Below are positions 1 to 7,216 of a stretch of 18,223 nt of DNA, in pieces; within the stretch, counting starts at the first letter, position 1; every line of letters starts with the position of its first letter. Origin of the DNA: Silvanigrellales bacterium (GTDB lineage: Bacteria; Bdellovibrionota_B; Oligoflexia; Silvanigrellales; Silvanigrellaceae); contig JANQPW010000346.1 of NCBI GenBank assembly GCA_028285285.1, positions 1 through 18,223 of the forward strand, written 5' to 3'. Under the pieces are notes generated by a model that saw nothing but the letters and a program-made list of their open reading frames with translations, was not told the DNA's origin and ran no database searches. Position numbers and translations under genes: made by a program.

Positions 1-778
1 AACCGAGCCCCGGCCATGAGAAAATCTGTTCTGTGATCACGGTGCCACTCAGCAACACCCCCAATTGCATTCCCAAAACTGTGAGAGCCGGCAAAAAGGC
101 ATTGCGAAGGGCGTGCTTCACAAGCACTTCTGTTTTTCCTAGGCCTTTGCTGTAGGCCGTTCGAATGTAGTCTTCGCCAAGAACATCGACAATTCCGCTG
201 CGGATCATTCTGCTTGTGAAGGCGGCGAGAGCACTCCCCAATGTAACAGTTGGGAGAATATACGCCAGGAGCCCATCGTTGCCCAAAAGAGGAAGCCATC
301 CCAGCTTCACGCTGAAGATCCACAGTAAAATGGGCCCCACAATGAAGGTGGGTGCAGAAATGGCCAGAAGTGAAATCACAGCGGCGATTTTGTCAGGGAG
401 TTGACCGGCTTTAGACGCGCTATAAATTCCAATGAGAGTGGACAAAACCAGTGAAAACACAAATGCGGTGATAGCTAGGGCAAAGGTGACGCCCAAGCGT
501 GGCAATATGATTTCTGTAACAGGTCGGAAATCTGCGAAGCTCCTCCCGAGATCACCCTGCAGCAAAGACCCCAGAAAACTGAGGTACTGCTCCCAAAGTG
601 GTGCATCGAAGCCGTACTGCTGTAGCCATTCTTGCTTTTGCACATCGGGAGCGTCAGGTCCCAGCACAACGTCTGCTGGGCTTCCGGGGATCATCCTCTG
701 AAGAAAGAATACTATTGTGGCAATTCCCCACAACACGGGAAGGAGCTGAACAAGCCTCTTGAGCAAGGAGCTTTGCAT
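1..778 (-). CDS. ABC transporter permease, DppB/OppB/NikB type (partial, C-terminus off the left edge)
   Basis: This is the inner-membrane permease of a peptide or nickel family-5 ABC importer. Reading from the ATG at 778, 259 codons are open to the window edge. The first residues form the usual N-terminal membrane helix (LLPVLWGIATIVFFLQRMIPG), followed by the family's periplasmic segment and the QQYGFDAPLWEQYLSFL stretch. Several further hydrophobic helices follow. The cytoplasmic EAA-like loop that contacts the ATPase is visible as EDYIRTAYSKGLGK and then LRNAFLPALTVLG. Family members are about 310-330 residues, so roughly 50-70 residues are missing. The start lies 8 bases after the stop of the upstream substrate-binding protein gene, so the two are surely cotranscribed. 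The Shine-Dalgarno is weak (GAGAG near the previous stop), which suggests translational coupling. The substrate cannot be read from the sequence. Confidence 0.93.
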   Translation of the reverse strand, partial: MQSSLLKRLVQLLPVLWGIATIVFFLQRMIPGSPADVVLGPDAPDVQKQEWLQQYGFDAPLWEQYLSFLGSLLQGDLGRSFADFRPVTEIILPRLGVTFALAITAFVFSLVLSTLIGIYSASKAGQLPDKIAAVISLLAISAPTFIVGPILLWIFSVKLGWLPLLGNDGLLAYILPTVTLGSALAAFTSRMIRSGIVDVLGEDYIRTAYSKGLGKTEVLVKHALRNAFLPALTVLGMQLGVLLSGTVITEQIFSWPGLG

Positions 779-786
779 GAAGTTCG

Positions 787-2376
787 TTACTCTCGTGTGA
801 CATTGGGTAGTGAAGAATAGCGACCGTCGGAATACAGTTTAAACCCCTTCACGTTTTTTTTCACCACTGCCACATTCTTGGAGTGCCAAAGGTAAACATA
901 AGGAAGCTCTTCGGCAAGGATGTCTTGGGCGGCAGAGTAGTGCTGCTTCCGTTTCTCTGGGTCGGTCTCCGATTTTCCGAGGGTGAGCAGCTCATCGAGC
1001 TTAGGGTTGGAGTAGCGACCACGGTTGGCCCCGTTTGGGGGAGCCATTTCGGAATGGAACACAAAGTGGAGATGATCGGGGTCTTTGAATCCGGTCCACG
1101 AGGCCAGCCAGGTGGGCACAGCCCCTTCTTTTAGCTGATCCATAAAGACCCCAAACTCGAGGCTTTCAACTTCAACGGCAATACCAATCTCTTTGAGCTG
1201 AGCAGCGATGGCTTTGGCCAGGGCTATGCGGGTTTTGCTTGTTGTGACCTTGATATTGAAGGAGAGACGTGGGGCCGAACCCTTTTGTGTGAAGCCTGCT
1301 TCGTCAAGAAGAGATTTGGCTTTTTCGGGGTCGTGTTCCAAGGCTTCCCGTGGCTTCTTCCAAGGAAACTCGTCTGGAAACATGCCGGAGGCCTTTGTCG
1401 CGAAGCCTTGGAGAGTGAATTTGAGGATTTCGTCTCGGTTGATGCCGTGGGCTATGGCACGACGAACCAAGGGGTTGTTGAATGGTTTGCGTGTTGTGTT
1501 GAACCCTAGGTAGTCCACACTCATCCGTGTTTGCGACAAGAGATTGAATTCGTTTGCCGCTTGCACCGAGACCAACTTGTCGGAATCGAGGCCGTTTTGC
1601 AAAATGTCGATATCACCCCTCACCAAAGCTGCGTATCGGGTTGTGGCGTCTTTGATGATTTGAAACTTAACCCTGCGGATCTGCGGCTTGGGAATGCCTA
1701 GGCTTGTGCCATTGAAAGAGTCGTTGCGAGCGACAATCCACTGACTGTCGGTGCGATCCACAAGCACATAGGGTCCTGACTCATAGCCTTTTCCGTTGAT
1801 CTCTTCCGGTGCTTCGGCCATGGCTTTTTCAGGCAGCACTCCAATGACGAGGTTGGTGGGGAAGGCGGCATCCGGCTCCCTGAGTTTGAAAGTGACTTGG
1901 GACGGGCCAGACTTCACAACCGATTTGAGTCGAGCGAAGGCGCCCTTGCGGGGGCTGGGGGGGAAACCTCCTTCAGGGTAAGCCATGTGCTTATATGTCG
2001 CCACGACGTCGTGGGGTGTGATGGAATCTCCATTCGAAAACTTGAGCCCAGTTCTCAGTTTGACGACAAATTCAAGGTCTGACTTGGCTTCGACCGACTC
2101 TGCAACGAGGGGTCGAAGACTTCCGTCGGGGCCAAATGAAAAGAGGGGGAGGAAGCGCAATTCCTCAAGGTACTGACTGTTGGCGTCGAAGCCGATCAAC
2201 CGAGGATCGGAAGAGCGGGGGGCGTTTTCAAAGCCAACAACGAGGGGTTCATCGCCGGAAGTGTCGGAGCCTTGGTCATTTTGGTTTCCCCGATTCAGCA
2301 CGGCTACTGCAATCACGGCGGCGATAGCGGCAAGTGCGAGGGCGACCACTGCCGGCTTTTTTCCTTGGGCAGTCAT
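787..2376 (-). CDS. ABC transporter substrate-binding protein, family 5 (DppA/OppA/NikA-like), membrane-anchored
   Basis: This 529-residue protein would bind peptide, nickel or a similar solute outside the inner membrane and deliver it to the adjoining permease. Length and motifs fit the SBP_bac_5 family. They include the early PLVAESVEAKSDLEFVVKLR region, the LKFSNGDSITPHDVVATYKH signature near residues 100-120, the NNPLVRRAIAHGINRDEI block and a C-terminal YVYLWHSKNVAVVKKNVKG segment. The N-terminus has one hydrophobic stretch (residues about 9-27, rich in Ala/Val) with no lipobox cysteine, so it looks like an uncleaved anchor or a Sec signal, not a lipoprotein. The start at 2376 is preferred over an in-frame TTG at 2391 because GAGAGG lies just upstream of this ATG. 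The family is sure; the ligand is unknown. Confidence 0.93.
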   Translation of the reverse strand: MTAQGKKPAVVALALAAIAAVIAVAVLNRGNQNDQGSDTSGDEPLVVGFENAPRSSDPRLIGFDANSQYLEELRFLPLFSFGPDGSLRPLVAESVEAKSDLEFVVKLRTGLKFSNGDSITPHDVVATYKHMAYPEGGFPPSPRKGAFARLKSVVKSGPSQVTFKLREPDAAFPTNLVIGVLPEKAMAEAPEEINGKGYESGPYVLVDRTDSQWIVARNDSFNGTSLGIPKPQIRRVKFQIIKDATTRYAALVRGDIDILQNGLDSDKLVSVQAANEFNLLSQTRMSVDYLGFNTTRKPFNNPLVRRAIAHGINRDEILKFTLQGFATKASGMFPDEFPWKKPREALEHDPEKAKSLLDEAGFTQKGSAPRLSFNIKVTTSKTRIALAKAIAAQLKEIGIAVEVESLEFGVFMDQLKEGAVPTWLASWTGFKDPDHLHFVFHSEMAPPNGANRGRYSNPKLDELLTLGKSETDPEKRKQHYSAAQDILAEELPYVYLWHSKNVAVVKKNVKGFKLYSDGRYSSLPNVTRE

Positions 2377-2467
2377 GTTTGTTCCTCTCAATTCCTGAGG
2401 TTTTCTTAAGTGATATTCACAATTTTAATACACTTGCGAGAAAAGGGGCAAGCGTGTCAGAGGGGCA

Positions 2468-2496
2468 TTGACCCCTCGGTGTTGGACTGTTATGAC
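2468..2496 (+). promoter_or_regulatory. Candidate sigma-70 promoter for the rpoZ operon
   Basis: TTGACC at 2468-2473 is followed by a 17-base spacer and TATGAC at 2491-2496, close to consensus in both hexamers and spacing. Transcription would start near 2503, about 90 bases before rpoZ. A GC-rich inverted repeat (GAGGGG-N6-CCCCTC, 2460-2477) overlaps the -35 element. Assigned by eye only. Confidence 0.5.
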
Positions 2497-2592
2497 TGAT
2501 GCCTCTGTATGAAGCGGTTTCCTGTGTTCACTCAAGCCGCGCTTATCTGCACAGGGCTTAGGTTTTTTCACGAGTTGCTCAAAGGGTCGAAG

Positions 2593-2844
2593 ATGGCACG
2601 CGTTTCCGTTCAAGATTGCCTCGATAGAATTCCCAACCGATTTGCTGTCGTCATGTTGGCCGCGCGTCGTATGCGGCAAATCCAGAAGGGCAGTGATCCT
2701 CTCATTGAGTGCAACAACAAGGAAGCTGTGACGGCTCTGCGTGAGATTGCTGCGGGCAAAGTCGGGATCAAGAATTTGGGCGAAATTCCAGGGCTGATGG
2801 AGCAAATCGATCGGCTGCTTGAAAGCTCGAAATCTTCGACCTAA
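2593..2844 (+). CDS. rpoZ: DNA-directed RNA polymerase omega subunit
   Basis: This small 83-residue subunit binds the beta' C-terminus and helps assemble RNA polymerase. The N-terminal signature MARVSVQDCLDRIPNRF, followed by a LAARRMRQIQKG helix and the EAVTALREIAAGKV segment, is typical of omega from residues 1 to 57. The usual length of omega is 70-100 residues. An upstream in-frame ATG at 2509 would add 28 residues unlike any omega, so the ATG at 2593 is chosen; AGGG lies 6 bases before it. The gene lies first in an apparent operon with a secreted protein of unknown function and metG. The common neighbours gmk and spoT are not present here. Confidence 0.93.
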   Translation: MARVSVQDCLDRIPNRFAVVMLAARRMRQIQKGSDPLIECNNKEAVTALREIAAGKVGIKNLGEIPGLMEQIDRLLESSKSST

Positions 2845-2861
2845 GAGCCTGTTCAAAAACC

Positions 2862-4577
2862 GTGAAACAGTCATGTTGGGGGCGCGTTGCTGTGGCACAG
2901 AAGCTGCTCTTTGGCGTCGCTCTGGCGACACTCTTTGGCCTGACAAATCCGGGAAAGGCATCTGAGCCGTCGCTTTATTTGCAAACCGGTTTGGCACAGT
3001 CTGTCGCTGCAACCAGTATTCATCGCAGTCTTGCCGAAAACTGGATGAAGTACCGAGACACTCCCCATCTGGATCGGGCTGGTTTTTTTCAAATCTACCT
3101 CGATGTGATGAACGAAAGGCCCTGGTTTCCCTACTTTGCTGGGGTTCTTGGGGCTTCTGAGTTGCGTTTTGTCAACTATGGTCATGCTGGTTTTTTTGTG
3201 GGCCGTGCCTCACCATCCTCTTCGAGCTCAAACGAATCAAAGTCTGGTTGGAAGCCCTTTGAAAATTTGGTTTGGGGGGCCTCCTATCTGTCTCCTGAGG
3301 TGTTGTCTGAGCCGGGCTTTCTGCGAAACCACTTCATCCGAACCCATGGGCTGTCTCAAGCGCGCCGATCCTTTTCAAAACTCAAGATTCGCTTAAGACC
3401 CCTGAGCGATGATCAGATCCGTCAAGGGTATGTGTTGGTTTGGAGCGGTGGGGTTCACTGTTTGGCGCGACTCAATCAAGCCAAGGGCACGGCACAGGCC
3501 CCGCAACAAGGGCTGGGCTGCGACTTTGACGCTGGGGCAAAGCTTTCTGAGCTCGATGACCTCTCCCAAGATGAGCAGTTTTTTTACTTTCTGTCGGGTC
3601 GGCCCGCGCAAGAAAGCCGCAAGGTTTGCAAGGCTGTGGGTATAGTCGACGAGCAGGGTATCGAGGGCTTTGGAGTCACCAGCGGAACCAAAGCACGTTG
3701 CGTGCTTTATCGTTCGGCCTATGAAGACAGCTGGGGTGTTCGATCAAAGGTCCACTGTTTGCTGCCGGTGCAGCAAAAGCACCTTTGGAGCAATTTCGAC
3801 CATGTTGATTTTGTGTTTCCAACTTCTCAATTGGAGCAGTTTGTTTTAGTGGAAAGTCGCTTCGATCCTCCCCGGCTCACTCACGTGAATCTCGACAAGG
3901 GAGTCTACCGAGATGTGCGCTCCGATTCACGCGGTCTCGATTTTCGCTCCTCTGGAGGAAAGTCTCGGTTCAATGGTCTGCCACGAGGAGACTATGGGGC
4001 TTATCAGTGTATGGTGCGCAAAAGAGGAAAAGCTCTTCGCCAGCTCTTTTTCGTGCCCAAAGAGGTCTATTTGGGTAAACGGGAAGTGAATCTCAATCAA
4101 GATAGAGTTCACGGGTTTCACCCATCGGCTTCGGGAGTGATCTCTTCAGAGGCTTTGAGTTGGCGCGAAGTGATGACCACTTACCCCTCCTTGGATCGTT
4201 TTCCTGAGCTTGGCTGTGTCTATGAACTTTCAGTCGATGCAAAGTGTGGCATTAAGGCTCTGCAAACGGCAGCTCAAATTGTGTGGGAAGAGCAAAGCGG
4301 GGCTTTGGCGAAGGTGACGACAAAGGGTGTGAGGTTGGCCACCTTGGGGGTGACTCACAATCTCTTGGAACGTCTCAACTCTGCCCTACCACAGTGGGGT
4401 TTGAGCCAAGAGGTGGGGCTGTTGGGGCGCTATTTAGAGAAGCGCCTCGGTGGTTCTGCTGCAAAGGGCCAAAGCTGGCCGGATCCGAAAAACCACAAGT
4501 TGAACAATCCATGGAAGCGGTACCTTCGTGTGACACAGGGGTTTTGGGCTTCTGTTGCGACTTCCTCTAGAGAATGA
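2862..4577 (+). CDS. Secreted protein of unknown family, cysteine-rich
   Basis: I do not recognise this 571-residue protein. It starts with a likely Sec signal: a positively charged beginning, a hydrophobic core (LLFGVALATLFGL) and a plausible cleavage after GKA near residue 33. The rest is hydrophilic with no other membrane segment, so it should be periplasmic or exported. After the signal there are exactly eight cysteines (for example GGVHC, LGCDF, KVCKA, ARCVL, VHCLL, YQCMV, LGCVY, AKCGI contexts), an even number that fits disulfide bonding. No catalytic motif is evident. The first possible start is the GTG at 2862, which lacks a clear Shine-Dalgarno. A second GTG at 2892 has GGGGG 9 bases upstream and would shorten the signal peptide, so the start is uncertain. 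The gene follows rpoZ by 17 bases and its stop overlaps the first possible metG ATG (ATGA at 4574-4577), so it is probably in one operon with both. Confidence 0.8.
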   Translation: MKQSCWGRVAVAQKLLFGVALATLFGLTNPGKASEPSLYLQTGLAQSVAATSIHRSLAENWMKYRDTPHLDRAGFFQIYLDVMNERPWFPYFAGVLGASELRFVNYGHAGFFVGRASPSSSSSNESKSGWKPFENLVWGASYLSPEVLSEPGFLRNHFIRTHGLSQARRSFSKLKIRLRPLSDDQIRQGYVLVWSGGVHCLARLNQAKGTAQAPQQGLGCDFDAGAKLSELDDLSQDEQFFYFLSGRPAQESRKVCKAVGIVDEQGIEGFGVTSGTKARCVLYRSAYEDSWGVRSKVHCLLPVQQKHLWSNFDHVDFVFPTSQLEQFVLVESRFDPPRLTHVNLDKGVYRDVRSDSRGLDFRSSGGKSRFNGLPRGDYGAYQCMVRKRGKALRQLFFVPKEVYLGKREVNLNQDRVHGFHPSASGVISSEALSWREVMTTYPSLDRFPELGCVYELSVDAKCGIKALQTAAQIVWEEQSGALAKVTTKGVRLATLGVTHNLLERLNSALPQWGLSQEVGLLGRYLEKRLGGSAAKGQSWPDPKNHKLNNPWKRYLRVTQGFWASVATSSRE

Positions 4578-4588
4578 AGGGTTTTGTC

Positions 4589-6571
4589 ATGCCTGAGTGT
4601 CGTTACTTCACGACTCCCATTTACTATGCCTCTGGTCAGGCCCATGCTGGGCATTTGTACACCACGACGTTGATGCAGGTTTTGAAAGAGCACAACTTGT
4701 CATTGGGTCGTCAGGTGACGACTCTCACGGGTATGGATGAGCACGGCGAAAAAATTGCCGAAAAGGCCACAGCGAAAGGTGTGACGCCTCAGAAGTTTGT
4801 TGATCAACTGGCCGAGAAATGGTCACAGACCTGGAAAGAGCTTGGCCTGAGTTTTGATGTTTTTATGCGGACGTCGAGCGCTGAACACAAGAAAAATGTT
4901 CAGGAGATCTTTCAGTACTGTTATGACAAAGGCGACATTTACTTTGGGGAGCACTCCGGACGGTATTGTGTTGATTGTGAAGACTTCCTCACAGAAAAAG
5001 AAATGGACTCTGAACAGAGGTGCCTGATTCACGGACGTCCAACCGAGCTTCGCACAGAAGGCAACTACTATTTCCGCACCACAAAGTACCGGGAGCAAAT
5101 TCGAGAGGCGGTGAAGTCGGGCCGGCTCGTGCGAAACAAACGGTATGCCAACGAATTGCTCGGGCTCCTCGACGCCCTTGACAGCGAACTGAGCATTTCG
5201 AGGCCCAAGACTCGGACTCAATGGGGAATTGAGCTTCCATTTGACTCAGATCATGTTTCTTACGTGTGGTTTGATGCCCTTCCCAACTATGTGACGGGTG
5301 TTGGGGGAATTGAAAAAGCTCGCAACGAGCCACTTTGGAAGAATGCCACACACATTATTGGCAAAGACATCTTGAAGTTCCATGGAGTGTTCTGGCCTGC
5401 GATGTTGCTTTCTCTTGATCTGCCGCTTCCTCAGCTCCTGATTCATGGTTGGCTGTTGCAGGGTGGCGAGAAGATGTCGAAGTCAAAGGGCAATGCGGTG
5501 ACAATTGATCTCTTGCGCGACACTCTCAACAAGGATGCCTTTGTGAATGGGGTGTTTCGCCTTGTGAATCCGGGGGAAGATCTCGAGATCTCTGCTTCTT
5601 TGCTTGTGGAGCGCTACAATGCCGACCTTGCCAATGGTGTGGGAAATCTTCTGAGCCGCACCCTTGGTCTTGCAGCAAAAGCATTTGATGGAGAGTTTCC
5701 TGATCTGTCGCAGGTCAAAGACTCAGGGTGGTCGGAACAAGAGGCCACTCTTAAAGATCAGGCTGAAGGTTGTGTGGTCGCCGTGAGCGAGGCTCTTGAA
5801 GAGGCAAAAACCGCTGATGCACTTCAAAGCATTTGGAGGCTTATTTCCACAACAGACAAGTACATCACGGAAAACAAGCCTTGGGAACTGGTGCGCAAGA
5901 GTGGAACCGATGCTGAAAGCAAACAAGCCGCACGTCGAGTTCTGGGTGTGAGTTGTGCCGTTGTTCGAACCGTGGGTTACCTTTCTTATCCTTTTTTTCC
6001 TGAGAAAATGTCCGACCTGCTTGCAAGTGTGGGAGAAGATCTCTCCGATCGGGGCTCTTTTTATGAGAGAGCTGCTGACTTTCTTGCGGCAACTCCAGGC
6101 CGGAGGCTTTCCAAAAGGTCTCCTCTTTTCCCACGTCTGGAGATTGTCGAAACAGAAGACTCAACTTCAGGTTCCGCAGTTTCTCCGGGTTCATCCGCCT
6201 TGCCAGCTGAAAAAGCGAAGAGCAATTCCCCAAAGGCTGGAAAGACAATTTCCTTCAAGGACTTTGCCAGAGTTTCCGTGCGTGTTGGGCTTGTTGAAAA
6301 AGTCGAGATTGTGGAAGGCTCCGACAAACTGCTTCGGCTAGAGATCTGTTTGGGTGAAGACGATAATCTGCAGGTTTTTTCGGGAATTCGGAAATGGGTA
6401 AAACCCGAAGAGTTGGCTGGGCGTAAGGTTCTGGTTGTTTCAAATCTTGAACCCAGAAAAATGCGCTTTGGAGTGAGTGAGGGAATGGTTCTTTCTACGG
6501 AATCTGGCGATGGAACGGTGCGCCCCGTGATTGTTGACGATTCCCTCGATGTGGGAGCTGAGCTAGCGTGA
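4589..6571 (+). CDS. metG: Methionine--tRNA ligase with C-terminal tRNA-binding domain
   Basis: This cytoplasmic enzyme charges tRNA-Met with methionine using ATP. The 660-residue protein shows the class I nucleotide-binding motif as HAGH (residues 19-22, a variant of HIGH) and KMSKS at 295-299. Between them is a single zinc knuckle with ligands C127, C130, C145 and H148, the Cys3-His arrangement I recall from the Thermus-type enzyme. The anticodon-binding helical domain follows. A Ser/Pro/Lys-rich linker then leads to an EMAP/Trbp111-like domain (about 555-660, with SVRVGLVEKVEIVEGSDKLL and NLEPRKMRFGVSEGMVLS), which helps dimerisation and tRNA binding. The ATG at 4589 is preferred over 4574 because AAGGG lies 8 bases upstream and family proteins begin close to the FxTTPIYY segment. 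The 3' end overlaps the convergent pentapeptide gene by 9 bases. Confidence 0.96.
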   Translation: MPECRYFTTPIYYASGQAHAGHLYTTTLMQVLKEHNLSLGRQVTTLTGMDEHGEKIAEKATAKGVTPQKFVDQLAEKWSQTWKELGLSFDVFMRTSSAEHKKNVQEIFQYCYDKGDIYFGEHSGRYCVDCEDFLTEKEMDSEQRCLIHGRPTELRTEGNYYFRTTKYREQIREAVKSGRLVRNKRYANELLGLLDALDSELSISRPKTRTQWGIELPFDSDHVSYVWFDALPNYVTGVGGIEKARNEPLWKNATHIIGKDILKFHGVFWPAMLLSLDLPLPQLLIHGWLLQGGEKMSKSKGNAVTIDLLRDTLNKDAFVNGVFRLVNPGEDLEISASLLVERYNADLANGVGNLLSRTLGLAAKAFDGEFPDLSQVKDSGWSEQEATLKDQAEGCVVAVSEALEEAKTADALQSIWRLISTTDKYITENKPWELVRKSGTDAESKQAARRVLGVSCAVVRTVGYLSYPFFPEKMSDLLASVGEDLSDRGSFYERAADFLAATPGRRLSKRSPLFPRLEIVETEDSTSGSAVSPGSSALPAEKAKSNSPKAGKTISFKDFARVSVRVGLVEKVEIVEGSDKLLRLEICLGEDDNLQVFSGIRKWVKPEELAGRKVLVVSNLEPRKMRFGVSEGMVLSTESGDGTVRPVIVDDSLDVGAELA

Positions 6572-7102
6572 GATCTTGCTGCCTTCGTTCACGGAGCGAA
6601 GAATTTCCTCACGGGGAATGAGGTCAGTGGGAAGTGTGGCTCGCCTGATGTTGGCTTTAAAAAGCACAGCACCTCGAAGCTTGGTGTAGTCAAGGTCAGC
6701 GTCTTCCAAATTGGAGCGGGTGAGGTTGGCCCCTTCGAGGTTTGCATTCCAAAGACTGGAATCTGAAAAGTCGCACGAGTCGAGATTGGAGTCCTTGAAG
6801 TTCACATAAGAGCAATTTGAGCCCGCAAAACGGCACCCCGAAAAGTCCAGCTTCGTGAGGTTGGCCTTTCGAAGATCAAGCCCTGAAAAGTCTCGAGTGG
6901 TTTGGAGGATTTCAATCACCTCCTTGCGGGTGAGAGTTTTGGGCTTTGCGCTTTCCCGAGCGGTTTTGGCCTGAGCACGCCCTCCTCCGCCTGCTTCATC
7001 TGTGTCATTTTCGGCAGACTCATCACCAGAGCCCGGTTGGCCCATAAAAAGAGTTCCGAATTGCTTGCTTCTGCACAAGACATCCTCAGCTTTAAAAGCC
7101 AT
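6563..7102 (-). CDS. Pentapeptide repeat protein
   Basis: This 179-residue protein contains about 17 consecutive pentapeptide repeats (residues 71-155), such as DFSGL, DLRKA, NLTKL, NLEGA, NLTRS, NLEDA, DLDYT, KLRGA and VLFKA. They are of the A(D/N)LXX type with Leu or Phe in the centre. Such repeats fold into a right-handed quadrilateral beta-helix, here about four coils. The first 55 residues are low-complexity (Gly, Ala, Glu, Asp), with no signal peptide. A helix (LTRKEVIEILQ) caps the repeats. Function in this family is diverse: DNA mimicry that protects gyrase in Qnr/MfpA proteins, or scaffolding; none can be assigned. The start at 7102 is chosen because GGAGG is 8 bases upstream and a promoter at 7158-7186 would initiate near 7151. 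The upstream ATG at 7147 would then be almost leaderless. Confidence 0.85.
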   Translation of the reverse strand: MAFKAEDVLCRSKQFGTLFMGQPGSGDESAENDTDEAGGGGRAQAKTARESAKPKTLTRKEVIEILQTTRDFSGLDLRKANLTKLDFSGCRFAGSNCSYVNFKDSNLDSCDFSDSSLWNANLEGANLTRSNLEDADLDYTKLRGAVLFKANIRRATLPTDLIPREEILRSVNEGSKISR

Positions 7103-7110
7103 GCAGGCTC

Positions 7111-7115
7111 CCTCC
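7111..7115 (-). promoter_or_regulatory. Shine-Dalgarno GGAGG deciding the pentapeptide gene start
   Basis: GGAGG on the minus strand lies 8 bases before the ATG at 7102. It favours that start over the in-frame ATG at 7147, which has only AGGA 5 bases upstream. Confidence 0.6.
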
Positions 7116-7157
7116 AAAAGTTTGGACTGCTCAAAAAGGCGCACCATTAGAATCCTG

Positions 7158-7186
7158 TTTTTAGCACTTTGAGATGCGAATTTCAA
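7158..7186 (-). promoter_or_regulatory. Candidate extended -10 promoter for the pentapeptide gene
   Basis: On the minus strand TTGAAA (7181-7186) is followed by a 17-base spacer and TAAAAA (7158-7163), with TGC directly before the -10 as in extended -10 promoters. Predicted initiation near 7151 leaves a leader of about 49 bases before the ATG at 7102. It sits in the 114-bp gap after the regulator gene, so the pentapeptide gene may have its own transcript. Confidence 0.5.
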
Positions 7187-7216
7187 AAATAAATTGCGTT
7201 TTCAGGAAGCTAAAGA

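Noticed and set aside
2458..2507. Two mutually exclusive hairpins (GAGGGG/CCCCTC versus CAGAGG..CAT/ATG CCTCTG) as an rpoZ attenuator
   Set aside because: The region overlaps the -35 and -10 of the best promoter, so most of it would not be transcribed toward rpoZ.
2425..3012. A 195-codon minus-strand frame over rpoZ
   Set aside because: It is opposite the clear rpoZ signature and shows no family features.
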